Origin: Limiplasma sp034927815
GTDB taxonomy: Bacteria; Bacillota; Clostridia; Christensenellales; Aristaeellaceae
Assembly: GCA_034927815.1 (NCBI GenBank)
Contig: JAYFPK010000008.1
Coordinates: 124,001 to 188,000, forward strand
Length of the DNA stretch: 64,000 bases
Direction of reading: 5' to 3'
A model generated the notes under the pieces. The model saw nothing but the letters and a program-made list of their open reading frames with translations. It was not told where the DNA came from and searched no databases. A program made the translations under genes and the position numbers. Positions 21,939-30,534 of the stretch are shown here, piece after piece. Each line of letters opens with the position of its first letter. Position 1 is the first letter of the stretch.

Positions 21939-24593
21939 TTACAACCATTCCTGGTACCGTTTGAGATAGACCTTCTTGATCATCTGCGCGCACACCCCGT
22001 ATCCCACGAAAAGCAGCACCAGCCAGGGGATAAAGGAGGCGGGCAGCGGCATCATGTCCAGGCCGACGGCAATGTCCGTAAAGCCCACAGCCAGGGCCAC
22101 CACCGCCACGGCCAGAGTGGACAGGAAGAGCCCCAGGGAAGGCTTGCTCTGCAAGAATGGCTTTTTCGCCGTGCGGATCATGTGGATGATCAGCACCTGG
22201 GATACCGTGCCGAACACAAACCACCCGCATTGGAACAGGGGCGCCAGCTCCTTTGTGTTTGCGCCGATGGCCCACCACAGGATCCCGAAGCACAGCAGGT
22301 CAAACACCGAGCTGAGGGGGCCCAGAAAGGCCATGAAGGACTGGATGGAACGGGTTTCCCATTTGCGGGGCTTTTTGAGGTACTCCTTATCCACGCTGTC
22401 AAAAGGGATGCCCATTTGAGAGAAATCGCAAAGCAGGTTTTGGGTGAGGATCTGCACCGGCAGCATCGGCAAAAAGGGCAAAAAGATGCTGGCGGCGATC
22501 ACCGAGATCATGTTGCCGAAATTGCCGCTGGCCGCCATTTTGATGTATTTGACGATATTCCCGAAGGTGTGGCGGCCCTCGATGACCCCTTCCTCCAGCA
22601 CCAGCAAATCCTTCTTGAGCAAGATGATGTCCGCCGTCTCTTTAGCAATGTCCACGGCGCTGTCCACGGAAATGCCCACATCCGCCTGCCGCAGCGGCGG
22701 GGCGTCATTGATGCCGTCCCCCATATAGCCCACGGTATGCCCCGCGCTCTGAAAGGCTTTCACCACCCGCTCCTTTTGGGAGGGGGACAGCTTGGCAAAC
22801 AAATCGCAGGTTTTGATGGCCTGGAGCAAGGAGGCTTCGTCCATCTGTTCGATATCCCGGCCGGTAAGCACCTGGGCGGTGTTTACGCCCACCTTGCCGC
22901 AGACCTTGATGGCTACGCCCTCGCTGTCCCCGGTGAGCACCACCGTGCGCACGCCGTGGTCCCCCAGGGCGGCAATGGCGGCCTCGGCACTCTCCTTGGG
23001 CGGGTCCAGAAAGCCCACAAAGCCGATCAGCACCATATCCCGCTCGTCCGCCACGCCGAAGGCGCCGCTGCCCGGAACCTCGTTTTTCTGCGCCACGGCG
23101 ATCATCCGCAATCCGTCGGCATTGTGCTTTTCATAGGTTTCCAGCGCCATGCGCCGGGTCTCCTCCTCCATGGGCAGAACCTGCCCGTGGAGCTCCACAA
23201 AGGAGGAGATGGCGATCATTTCCTCCACCGCGCCCTTGGTGATGATCTGCCGCTTTCCGCTTTGGTCCGTGAGGACCACGCTCATCCTGCGGCGGGAAAA
23301 GTCAAAGGGGATTTCATCCACGCGGCTGTAGGAGTCCAGGATCTTATCCAAGTCGTTGCGCTCCGCCCGGTTGATAATGGCAAGGTCGATGAGGTTTTTC
23401 AGCCCGGTTTGAAAATAGCTGTTCAGGTACGCGTGGCGCAAAATCCGGTCGTCATCCTCGCCATGCACGTCCATATACCGTTCCAACACAATCTTGTCCT
23501 CGGTCAGCGTCCCGGTCTTGTCCGTGCACAGCACATCCATCTCCCCAAAGGTCTGGATCGCGCCCAGGGTCCGCACGATGACCTGGTGCTTGGACATGGA
23601 GACCGCGCCCTTTGCCAGCGTTGAGGTCATGATCACAGGGAGCATTTCCGGCGTAAGCCCCACCGCAATGCTGATGGCGAAAAGCAGCGCATTGGGCCAG
23701 TCGTTCTTGGAGAGCCCGTTGATTAGAAACACCACGGGGACCATCACCAGCATCATGCGCACCAGCAGCCTGCTGACCGAGTCCACGCCCCGCTCAAAGC
23801 TGGTTTTGGCCCTGTCCCCGGACAGGGACTTGGCCATGGACCCGAAATAGGTATTGTTCCCCGTAGCCAGCGCCAGCGCCGTGGCGCTGCCGCTGACCAC
23901 GTTGGAGCCCATGAACCCGATGTTGCGCAGATCCGTGAGGGCGTCGTCCCGCCGGTCCCCCAGGTCGCTGAACTTTTCCACGGGGTTGGATTCGCCGGTC
24001 AAAGCCGCCTGGGCCACAAAGGTATCCTTTGTGGTCAGAAAGCGCACGTCCGCCGGCAGCATATCCCCTGCCGAGAGCCGCACCACATCCCCGGGCACCA
24101 CCTGGTCCATGGGAAGCTCCACCAATTCCCCGTCCCTCCATACATCCGCTTTGTTGGAGATCATTTGGGAGAGCTTTTCAGCTGCGGCGTTGGAGCGCTG
24201 GCTTTGCACAAAGGCCACCAGGCTGGAGAGGAATACCAAGGAGAAAATGATGATCACCGTGAGATAGTCCGGCTTCAGGGACGCCACCACGTCCGTGAAA
24301 TACGCCACGGCGGCCACCAAAAGCAAAATGACGTTGAAGGGATTGATCACCGCTTCCCTGAGCCTGTGCAGCGTGGTGTTCTGATTCCCCAGGGTGATGA
24401 CGTTCTTCCCAAATTCGTCCTGCCTGTTTTCGGCCTCTTCCTGGGGAAGCCCCTCCTGCCCGCAGGACAGGGCCCCGAACAGCTCCTTTGCCGTCAGGAA
24501 CGCATAGGAGCGGAGCTTGGCCTCGGAGTCATGCCTGTTTTGATGCATCTGCCTGGCCTGAGTTTTCCTGTTCGTGAAGCGCACTGGAATCAT
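21939..24593 (-). CDS. mgtA: Magnesium-importing P-type ATPase
   Basis: Membrane P-type ATPase (type IIIB) for Mg2+ uptake, 884 residues, normal length. The actuator motif is AALTGESNPVEK, the phosphorylated Asp lies in CTDKTGTLTEDK near residue 360, and the hinge is MGDGINDAPPLRQADVG. About ten membrane segments are predicted; one includes IAVGLTPEMLPVI, the characteristic MgtA/MgtB metal-site helix. AAAGGA touches ATG 24593 directly, so the in-frame GTG at 24584, nine bases after that site, may be the real start. A 230-base leader with a short reading frame and a terminator hairpin precedes it, which implies attenuation control. Confidence 0.96.
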   Translation of the reverse strand: MIPVRFTNRKTQARQMHQNRHDSEAKLRSYAFLTAKELFGALSCGQEGLPQEEAENRQDEFGKNVITLGNQNTTLHRLREAVINPFNVILLLVAAVAYFTDVVASLKPDYLTVIIIFSLVFLSSLVAFVQSQRSNAAAEKLSQMISNKADVWRDGELVELPMDQVVPGDVVRLSAGDMLPADVRFLTTKDTFVAQAALTGESNPVEKFSDLGDRRDDALTDLRNIGFMGSNVVSGSATALALATGNNTYFGSMAKSLSGDRAKTSFERGVDSVSRLLVRMMLVMVPVVFLINGLSKNDWPNALLFAISIAVGLTPEMLPVIMTSTLAKGAVSMSKHQVIVRTLGAIQTFGEMDVLCTDKTGTLTEDKIVLERYMDVHGEDDDRILRHAYLNSYFQTGLKNLIDLAIINRAERNDLDKILDSYSRVDEIPFDFSRRRMSVVLTDQSGKRQIITKGAVEEMIAISSFVELHGQVLPMEEETRRMALETYEKHNADGLRMIAVAQKNEVPGSGAFGVADERDMVLIGFVGFLDPPKESAEAAIAALGDHGVRTVVLTGDSEGVAIKVCGKVGVNTAQVLTGRDIEQMDEASLLQAIKTCDLFAKLSPSQKERVVKAFQSAGHTVGYMGDGINDAPPLRQADVGISVDSAVDIAKETADIILLKKDLLVLEEGVIEGRHTFGNIVKYIKMAASGNFGNMISVIAASIFLPFLPMLPVQILTQNLLCDFSQMGIPFDSVDKEYLKKPRKWETRSIQSFMAFLGPLSSVFDLLCFGILWWAIGANTKELAPLFQCGWFVFGTVSQVLIIHMIRTAKKPFLQSKPSLGLFLSTLAVAVVALAVGFTDIAVGLDMMPLPASFIPWLVLLFVGYGVCAQMIKKVYLKRYQEWL

Positions 24594-24645
24594 TCCTTTC
24601 TTTGTTAGGATTCCCCCAGTGGAAACACCCTATGGCAACAAAAAT

Positions 24646-24666
24646 GCCGCCCCAACGGACGGCGGC
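24646..24666 (-). terminator. Intrinsic terminator inside the mgtA leader
   Basis: On the minus strand: GCCGCC, loop of nine bases, GGCGGC, then ATTTTTGTT. It lies between the leader reading frame and the mgtA start, so it can switch mgtA off unless the leader folds differently. Confidence 0.7.
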
Positions 24667-24698
24667 AAACACACGGGCGAATGAATCCATCGGCGTTA

Positions 24699-24803
24699 TC
24701 AGCGCGCAATGGACAGCAGCCCGCAGCCGGCAGCGGCACGTTGGTATGGGTTTCCCTCCAGGGGTTCGAAGCCGTTCGTCAGACTTCGTGGTTTGCCGTC
24801 CAT
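24699..24803 (-). CDS. Leader peptide of mgtA (34 residues)
   Basis: ATG 24803 is preceded by AAAGGGAG seven bases away and lies about 20 bases after the predicted transcription start. It encodes a 34-residue peptide beginning MDGKPRSLTNGFEPLEGN and ending AAAGCGLLSIAR, with TGA at 24699. Translation through this frame ends about 33 bases before the terminator hairpin, a classic attenuator geometry. mgtA leaders of enteric bacteria also carry a control peptide (mgtL), but this peptide is not proline-dense like that one. It could alternatively be a functional small protein. Confidence 0.6.
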   Translation of the reverse strand: MDGKPRSLTNGFEPLEGNPYQRAAAGCGLLSIAR

Positions 24804-24831
24804 TGTCTCACTCCCTTTCCTTGGCAATCTC

Positions 24832-24860
24832 ATTATAGCAGCACAGCGGCGCAAGGTCAA
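24832..24860 (-). promoter_or_regulatory. Sigma-A promoter of the mgtA leader
   Basis: On the minus strand, TTGACC (24855-24860), 17-base spacer, TATAAT (24832-24837). Start of transcription near 24825. Confidence 0.75.
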
Positions 24861-25013
24861 TCAAGGAAGGATATGCGGGGAAGCCGGGGGGCAATCTCTC
24901 CGGGACATTTATCCAAACGATGATGGGAACAACGTAGGGTATCAAGGCCTAGCACATACAAGATGGACATGAATAGGGATAAGACAGCCGATTAAATGAG
25001 CATTGCTCCGCGC

Positions 25014-25072
25014 GGTACGCAAAGATAGGAGAGGGAACTTTGCGGGCTCCCTCCCCCATCTTTTGCGGTACC
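25014..25072. repeat. Long imperfect inverted repeat in a gene-poor gap
   Basis: Arms GGTACGCAAAGAT (from 25014) and ATCTTTTGCGGTACC (to 25072) extend inward through GGAGAGGGA / TCCCTCCCCC, making a stem of about 23 bases around an 11-base loop. The gap 24861-25522 has no credible gene. It also contains TACCTAACCCT twice, at 25095-25105 and 25245-25255, exactly 150 bases apart. This may be a remnant of a small mobile element. Confidence 0.55.
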
Positions 25073-25522
25073 TAAGGCTTGAAGCCCCTTACTCTACCTA
25101 ACCCTATTTCAATCCACAGCGTTCGCTGACATCTCGGTGCGCCTATCGTTTTGAGGATATCTGCTGCAACAGGCGGCGCACGTATCCTTGTCTCCATTTT
25201 TCTCACCTAGTATTTTATATGCCGTGCCCACTCGGTCTATACTTTACCTAACCCTGAGAATTTTTTGCTCTCCATTCCAGAGGGTCCATCACCTTAAAAA
25301 CGGAAAACAACCTGCGCGCATCGGACAGCCAGGGCTGCCTTTCAAATGCGAAGCAGGTATGCGGACACCAGTCACAGAGGACCATGTGTATTTGAAATGA
25401 TTTTTATGAGGGGCGTATTGACGATCTTCTAAAACAGACCAGCAATCCAAAAATCAATAAATAGCAGGCAAAACAAAGGCCTCCCGTGCCGCGAAGGACA
25501 CTATGGCCTTCTCCACGGGCCG

Positions 25523-26008
25523 TCAGAGGGCCTGGAACATGAGTTGGCAATACCGGATGCCTGTTTTTGTGCGGAATATGTTATGAAGGGTTGCCCGTAT
25601 CGCGTCAGCGCTCATTTCCCCTTCATACATGTTCACAAGGAAATCCGCTTCCACCAGTATTTGATAATCCATCCCATCGATATCCCGATAGGTATGATGA
25701 TGGCCGACCAGATAACAGACCCTTTCAATCACTTCCGGGGCGTAGCGCAGCTCTTCCAGCATTTTTTCGGCTACGGGCGGCCCCTCCAGCTCCTGGTATG
25801 GACCAGCCCCTGTGCCATGCTTCTCCAGGGCGGGCTTGATGCCGATATCATGCACGATGGCGGCTACCTCCAGGATATTTTGCGTACGCTCATCGAGGCT
25901 TTCCCCCAGGCCAATCAGCCGCGCAAAGCTATGGACCTTGATAAAATGCTGAATCTGCTGGGGATCTCCTGCATTGAACTCCATCATTTTCGAAAGTAGC
26001 CGCTCCAT
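25523..26008 (-). CDS. HD-domain phosphohydrolase
   Basis: 161-residue cytoplasmic metal-dependent phosphohydrolase by family. The HD signature is complete: KVHSFARLIG (first His), VAAIVHDIGIKPA (HD pair), VGHHHTYRDIDG (two His) and LVEADFLVN (final Asp). The substrate could be a nucleotide, but short HD proteins of this size are rarely characterised. GGAGGGCG precedes the ATG and a good promoter lies at 26063-26091. Confidence 0.88.
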   Translation of the reverse strand: MERLLSKMMEFNAGDPQQIQHFIKVHSFARLIGLGESLDERTQNILEVAAIVHDIGIKPALEKHGTGAGPYQELEGPPVAEKMLEELRYAPEVIERVCYLVGHHHTYRDIDGMDYQILVEADFLVNMYEGEMSADAIRATLHNIFRTKTGIRYCQLMFQAL

Positions 26009-26062
26009 TTTTACGCCCTCCTTGTTGATCGTGAGCGGTGTGGAAAATCCAACTCAAATGCT

Positions 26063-26091
26063 ATTATAGCGGTAGAATCATGAGTCATCAA
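26063..26091 (-). promoter_or_regulatory. Sigma-A promoter of the HD-domain gene
   Basis: On the minus strand, TTGATG (26086-26091), 17-base spacer, TATAAT (26063-26068). Confidence 0.7.
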
Positions 26092-26238
26092 TAAAAATAG
26101 TTGGTGTGAGAATGGGGAAAGGCTCCAGGAGCGCGAAGAAAAGCCACTTTCTTTTCTATAGGGGTAAGCGGAGTTGGGCGGAGAGAACTGGCGCAATGGT
26201 GCAACTGTCTGAGAAATATGCGCCGTCATACAACAAAT

Positions 26239-26261
26239 CCACCCTTGAATCTCAAGGGTGG
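26239..26261 (+). terminator. Orphan terminator-like hairpin
   Basis: Perfect 10-base-pair stem CCACCCTTGA / TCAAGGGTGG with a 3-base loop, then GCTGTTTT. No intact gene ends here: the surrounding 26092-26477 gap has only short frames without ribosome binding sites. It may be the tail of a gene that has been lost. Confidence 0.55.
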
Positions 26262-26477
26262 GCTGTTTTGGCGTCGGGCGCACTTTTTGATACAATGGTC
26301 GGTCCCTTATGGTTCGACCAAGGGTATTCAGATCAATGCATATCTCGCATAAAAATGGATTAGTTTCTGGATATTTATTCAATTTGATGGATTCCCCCCT
26401 CTACAATGCAGTAATTCGCGCTCATTCATGTTCTGCAATTGAAGAAATTACCATTCACAGAGATATCAACATTCCAA

Positions 26478-27536
26478 TCACAACCGTAGAAAGGAAGCCA
26501 CCACGACAGCCAGAGAGCAGATCATCATCACGGCGTAGACCGGCATGCTCCAATCGAGAACCCGTCGCCCGCCATAGGATTCAAACGGGTAGAATGGAAT
26601 CATGCGATAGATCAAAAACATCGCGCCGATTTGCCCGGCAAACTGGAAGACCACATGCGAAATGCCGCCAAAGGCCGCGATTGCGGTCATGACCAGCATA
26701 AAAAGCCAATCGGAGAGAGCGACCATGCCCATATCCTTGCGAAATTCTCGCGTTTTTTCGTAGTGCGCCGGATACCAGTTCCCCACCATCGGAAAGAGGG
26801 CAGTCAAATTGACGAGCGCGCAGGTGAGTGCACCCCCGTTGATGTGCCGAAACCTCCAGTTCCGCCCCGAGAACCTCGTTCCGACGAACCCGGCAGCGAT
26901 TCCGCCCAGCAGCAGCGCAAAATACGCCGCCGCAAAAGCGAAGGCATGCTGCATTCGACTGGCCAGGGCAACGAGGAACAAAAGCGCGTTCGCAAGCAGA
27001 TATGCCATGATCTGTCCTGCACTTCCGCGCTTTCCAGAGGGGCAGACCTTTCCTCTCAGGGCGACGTAATACTCCATGCCGATACCCAGGCAGAACGGTA
27101 CGCCGAAATACTGCTTGAGCGCGCCGCCCAAACCGAATTGCCGGACAAGCTCCGGCAGGCTCAATCGGGCAAAGCCGTTTTTCAAAAACAGGCCCCAGGA
27201 ACCTATGTTATCGTCCTTCACCAGCGCAGTCAGCGCATCGCAGTCCTCCTGCGTCCATAGATATTCCACAGCGGCTCCGTACAGCGTGGTTCCGATGCCT
27301 CGGTTGTGCCGATCCGGGTCCACAAAGGCAAAATCGATGTATCCGATTCTCTTTCCGCCGGCCTTCATAAGTTTGTACATGACCGCTCCCGCGAGCTGGC
27401 CGTCCACTTCGGCCACAAGCGCCTTTTTGGGCTTCCCGATCATCCATCGTTCCATGCCGATAAACGCCCGCTTGCCCATTTCTTGTACAAACGGAACTTC
27501 TTTTTCTTCCATTGGGCGAATCATAACTGTTCCCAC
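26478..27536 (-). CDS. GNAT acetyltransferase fused to a polytopic membrane domain
   Basis: 352 residues with GTG start at 27536, six bases after AAGGGAGG. Residues about 1-130 form a GNAT domain: TVMIRPMEEKEVPFVQEM, then FVDPDRHNRGIGTTLYGAA (acetyl-CoA loop, R-x-x-G-I-G) and LFLKNGFARL. Residues about 165-352 hold five or six hydrophobic segments (IMAYLLANALLFLVALAS, AFAFAAAYFALLLGGIAAGF, ALTCALVNLTALFPMVGNW, and others). The layout of the membrane half is faintly like M50-type proteins but has no HExxH, so I do not call it a protease. The fusion is unusual; the membrane half may bind or transport the substrate that the GNAT half modifies. Confidence 0.82.
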   Translation of the reverse strand: MGTVMIRPMEEKEVPFVQEMGKRAFIGMERWMIGKPKKALVAEVDGQLAGAVMYKLMKAGGKRIGYIDFAFVDPDRHNRGIGTTLYGAAVEYLWTQEDCDALTALVKDDNIGSWGLFLKNGFARLSLPELVRQFGLGGALKQYFGVPFCLGIGMEYYVALRGKVCPSGKRGSAGQIMAYLLANALLFLVALASRMQHAFAFAAAYFALLLGGIAAGFVGTRFSGRNWRFRHINGGALTCALVNLTALFPMVGNWYPAHYEKTREFRKDMGMVALSDWLFMLVMTAIAAFGGISHVVFQFAGQIGAMFLIYRMIPFYPFESYGGRRVLDWSMPVYAVMMICSLAVVVASFLRL

Positions 27537-27598
27537 ACTGCGCCTCCCTTACAAACTGATTGACCCCGTTCTTCTGCTATGGAAATGTCAATCACCGG

Positions 27599-27895
27599 TC
27601 ATTCCTGTGCTCCCGTATTTACCAATACATCTGACGCTTCAGGATGCCTGCTGAACCAGGTCTTAACGTAAGGGCAGGTCACGATGGCCTTCGCGCCCTG
27701 TTTTCTGATTTCAGCGATTGCGGCGCGCACCAGCTGATCGCCGATGCCCTGCCCACGCAGCGAAGGGTCCACAAAAGTGCCCGCGAAATCAACAAAACCG
27801 TCCTCAGTCGTGGGAAACTTGATTTCCACAAGCAGCTTCCCAGCGTGATCTTCGGCAAATATACGATCCGCCTCATATTTGTAGTCAAGCTCCAT
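27599..27895 (-). CDS. Small GNAT-family acetyltransferase (YjdJ-like)
   Basis: 98 residues from ATG 27895, which has GGAGG eight bases upstream. The compact form of the fold is visible: GKLLVEIKFPTTEDGFVDFAGTFVDPSLRGQGIGDQLVRAA carries the R-G-x-G-I-G acetyl-CoA loop, and ends IVTCPYVKTWFSRHPE, as in the short YjdJ/GCN5-related group. Substrate unknown. It is one of three acetyltransferase genes in a minus-strand run. Confidence 0.88.
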   Translation of the reverse strand: MELDYKYEADRIFAEDHAGKLLVEIKFPTTEDGFVDFAGTFVDPSLRGQGIGDQLVRAAIAEIRKQGAKAIVTCPYVKTWFSRHPEASDVLVNTGAQE

Positions 27896-27916
27896 GATTC
27901 TTACCTCCGTCATTCC

Positions 27917-28543
27917 TCAATGACCGTCCCTCTTCTCCCACTTCATGTACACCAAAGCGTTGATACCGCTTTGTTTGGGGTGAGGTGCTGGCACCCGCGT
28001 CATTTCCTGATAGCCCATTTTTTCATAGAGCTTGACCGCTCCTGTATTCGTATCAGCCACCTCCAATACAAACTGTCCGTATGGCTCCGCCTCATGGATA
28101 TGGCTGAGGATGGCCGTCGCTACGCCCTTTCCCCGGAATTCAGTCAATGTGGCCACAAACTCCACAGACCCCGTATCCGGCTGGATTTCAAAAGGATAGG
28201 GGTGGTTCTCAAGCTCCTTTTTGAGCACGATCCCCGCGATGGTGCCCCTGTACCAACCAAGATAGCGGCGCAATTGCTTTGCATCGAGGTGAATAGGGGG
28301 CTCTTTTCCGTTGGTACATGCAGCGATACCCGCCGGCCTTCCGTCCACCAAAGCTACATAGAAGCGATCCAGACGGAACATGTGAGCAAAGGCGCGAGCA
28401 AGCCGGTTCTTATCTTTAGAGAAAAAGTGCAGCCATTGGAAAAATCCCTCGACAAAGATGTGGCTGATATCATTCGCTATGCCGTCGTTCAGCTCGGCGG
28501 CGCGCTTTACCGTCATCATGTTTCTTTTTGTCTCTCCTACCAT
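27917..28543 (-). CDS. GNAT-family N-acetyltransferase
   Basis: About 208 residues. ATG 28543 lies four bases after the stop of the nitroreductase gene, so translation is probably coupled; an ATG at 28519 preceded by GGAGAG is an alternative. The C-terminal half carries the fold: VEFVATLTEFRGKGVATAILSHI (acetyl-CoA loop R-G-K-G-V-A), then FVLEVADTNTGAVKLYEKMGYQE. The N-terminal half has VALVDGRPAGIAACTNG. Substrate unknown. Confidence 0.87.
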   Translation of the reverse strand: MVGETKRNMMTVKRAAELNDGIANDISHIFVEGFFQWLHFFSKDKNRLARAFAHMFRLDRFYVALVDGRPAGIAACTNGKEPPIHLDAKQLRRYLGWYRGTIAGIVLKKELENHPYPFEIQPDTGSVEFVATLTEFRGKGVATAILSHIHEAEPYGQFVLEVADTNTGAVKLYEKMGYQEMTRVPAPHPKQSGINALVYMKWEKRDGH

Positions 28544-28547
28544 AGCC

Positions 28548-29366
28548 TCACCCGTAGATCCAACTGGTGATATACTCACAACGCTCCGGCTGACCAGCCA
28601 AACGGGGATCAGCATTCTGCCAGTGTCCACCAGCACCCTGCTCATCCATGGTCAGCTCAAAATGCGCCATGGCGATGCCCATATCCAATCGCTGCATGTC
28701 GTAGGGCATCTTCTCGTAAGATACCGCGTGCTGCAGATAGAAATGGAGCGCTTCGCTCGCCTTGACCACACGCCATGGCTGCTTGTTGGATGCCGATGGA
28801 CCGATCCGCACCATCTCCAGCGCCACACTCCAAGGCGCGTTGCCGAGTGACAGCGGCCGGTCAAATCCGCCATCAAAGAATAGTTCACCATACGACTTGC
28901 GTTGACCTGACTTGGCGACATACCGCACCACGGCACCCATCAAGCGCTCTTTCCCCTGCGCTTGCCCCACCGAGATCACTGCGGGGATCATCTCGCTTTC
29001 TCCCACCGTCAGAGCAGAACCAAACTCGCCTCGGTTGAAACTTCCGCCCAACCAGCAGGTGCCCAGCCCCATCTCCGTACAACGCAGCACGCCCTTCTCC
29101 AGCGCGATACCGGCTTGTATCAGCGCCTCCTTGTCATGCCCGCACACTGCGGCGATGTAGGCGACGGGATTTTTGATCATGCCATATGTTCCAAACTTAC
29201 GGTCCTGGTATTCGTTCTTGACCAGCGCCAGCTTTACCCCGTATGCCTGGGCAAGCTCTGCCAGATACGCTTCAATGCCAGCATGTTGCGCTTCGGTCAA
29301 TGATTCGCCTGTGTAGGTACGCACCGATCGGCGGCTTCGGATCGTGTCCATGACGGATTTGCCCAT
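28548..29366 (-). CDS. Nitroreductase-family protein (TM1586-like)
   Basis: 272-residue flavoprotein-fold protein. MDTIRSRRSVRTYTGE at the start is the FMN-binding Arg-rich segment, GLGTCWLGGSFNRGEF the central loop, and GPSASNKQPWRVV, from the second half, the usual S-x-N-x-Q-P-W motif. This two-domain arrangement in one chain is typical of the putative TM1586 group. Preceded by GGAGGG. Substrate is unknown. Confidence 0.85.
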   Translation of the reverse strand: MGKSVMDTIRSRRSVRTYTGESLTEAQHAGIEAYLAELAQAYGVKLALVKNEYQDRKFGTYGMIKNPVAYIAAVCGHDKEALIQAGIALEKGVLRCTEMGLGTCWLGGSFNRGEFGSALTVGESEMIPAVISVGQAQGKERLMGAVVRYVAKSGQRKSYGELFFDGGFDRPLSLGNAPWSVALEMVRIGPSASNKQPWRVVKASEALHFYLQHAVSYEKMPYDMQRLDMGIAMAHFELTMDEQGAGGHWQNADPRLAGQPERCEYITSWIYG

Positions 29367-29526
29367 AACCCCGTTCCCTCCACCCTTTATTCGAAAGCTC
29401 TAGTTCTATTCTATCTTATAATACACTCTCCGCTTCCTACCAACAACCCATAAATTGTATTGCTCCGTCGGAAATCGCGAAAAACAATAGCTACTTCCTG
29501 CGCGAGGCTGCTCATGCTCTGCCAGA

Positions 29527-29832
29527 TCGAAGAGGGGTACTACACCTCATATCCTTTTACTGGATCAGCCAAGTCAAGTATATTTTCCCCAGAAGAGCCT
29601 AAAAGAAGGAAGTACTGCAGAAGAAGACTCTAAATTGATTGATGATGAGGATAAAGTGGCCGTTACAAAAATCTTCGCTGCACTAACAAAATATATCAAG
29701 GATGCAAAGGCCCCACTTCAAATTATTGTTATGGAACACGCGGACGATGATATATGGGGAGAATTTGAGAATATATATCTTGTTGAGCGGTGGCGTGGAA
29801 ACAAGAAATTGGTTCCTTCCGAATGGCTATAG
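29527..29832 (+). pseudogene. 3' remnant of a DUF3732-type ATPase gene
   Basis: The frame reads HILLLDQPSQVYFPQKS, then a spacer, then KIFAALTKYIKDAKAPLQIIVMEHADDD and ends NIYLVERWRGNKKLVPSEWL before TAG at 29830. The LDQPSQVYFP block and the LQIIV-EHAD-W block are what I know as the end of DUF3732 proteins, SMC-like ABC ATPases often found in defence loci. An in-frame TAG at 29488 and the absence of the upstream P-loop half show that the gene is truncated. No start codon with a ribosome binding site exists. Confidence 0.72.
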
Positions 29833-30342
29833 CAAGGGTATCCGGGGCCTCCCCCCCAACAAAATGCGCCACTTTGCGCAATAGAGGTTTACAAGCATAT
29901 CTTTTGCAACCGTTGCATTTGCCTCTTTAAACGGATTATATTTACAGCTATCATTTGGATTGGTCATGTTCACAACATAAAGTTTTCTACCCCGGTTCAG
30001 TTCTTTCACGATATCGTAAATAGAACCGTCGCCTATATCACCTTTCCCATCGACGATTAGCGCAGGATATCCCTTTCTAAGTGCACTTTCAATATAGTTG
30101 GACAAAGCGATTGTCTTACCGCTTCCTGTGGTACCACAAATGAAAACATGTCTGGCATCATCATTGGTTGTAATCACTTTTGTTTTTGACTTCATCCCGA
30201 TGATCGTTTTGTTTAGAAGGTTCTGTTCCATTTGGGAAGACCGCCCTCTCTTATATTTTTTCTTATTTACGATGTCATCTAGCACATCATCTAAAACTTC
30301 AATCTTAATCCCTTTTCTGATGATATATCTTAATAAGCACGT
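29827..30342 (-). pseudogene. Truncated TraG/VirD4 conjugation coupling ATPase
   Basis: The frame includes IEVLDDVLDDIVNKKK, HVFICGTTGSGKTIALSNYI (Walker A), ALIVDGKGDIGDGSIYDIV (D-x-K-G-D motif) and CKYNPFKEANATVAKDMLVNL, all typical of TraG/VirD4 proteins of integrative elements. It stops after about 150 residues, and the last residues (YCAKWRILLGGRPRIPLL) are unrelated read-through. An in-frame stop near 30353 removes the N-terminal membrane part. AT-rich composition contrasts with the core genes. Its 3' end abuts the DUF3732 remnant on the other strand. Confidence 0.75.
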
Positions 30343-30534
30343 GAAATAAAGTTAAATCCGACATTCAGTAAGTCTTTAGAATTTATAATGGGTTTAATGG
30401 ATGAATTGAGAATTGCAGTCGAACATAATTGATTAAAAGAATTAATCTCAATTATGTTTATCGCTTTCATTCTCTCAAAGTAGATAACAAAAGAGCACCA
30501 CTATTCATCGTCCATGGTACGAACCCTATTTAAC

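Noticed and set aside
24594..24831. M-box or other known riboswitch in the mgtA leader
   Set aside because: I could not match the conserved M-box core by eye. I kept the attenuator interpretation, which needs only the visible terminator and reading frame.
25106..25117. ATTTCAATCCAC, identical to the end of many type I-C CRISPR repeats
   Set aside because: Only 12 bases match, the rest of the repeat is not there, and no second regularly spaced copy follows.
26011..26382. 123-codon minus-strand frame across the gap beyond the HD gene
   Set aside because: It runs through the HD gene promoter and a hairpin, has no ribosome binding site and shows no recognisable protein pattern.
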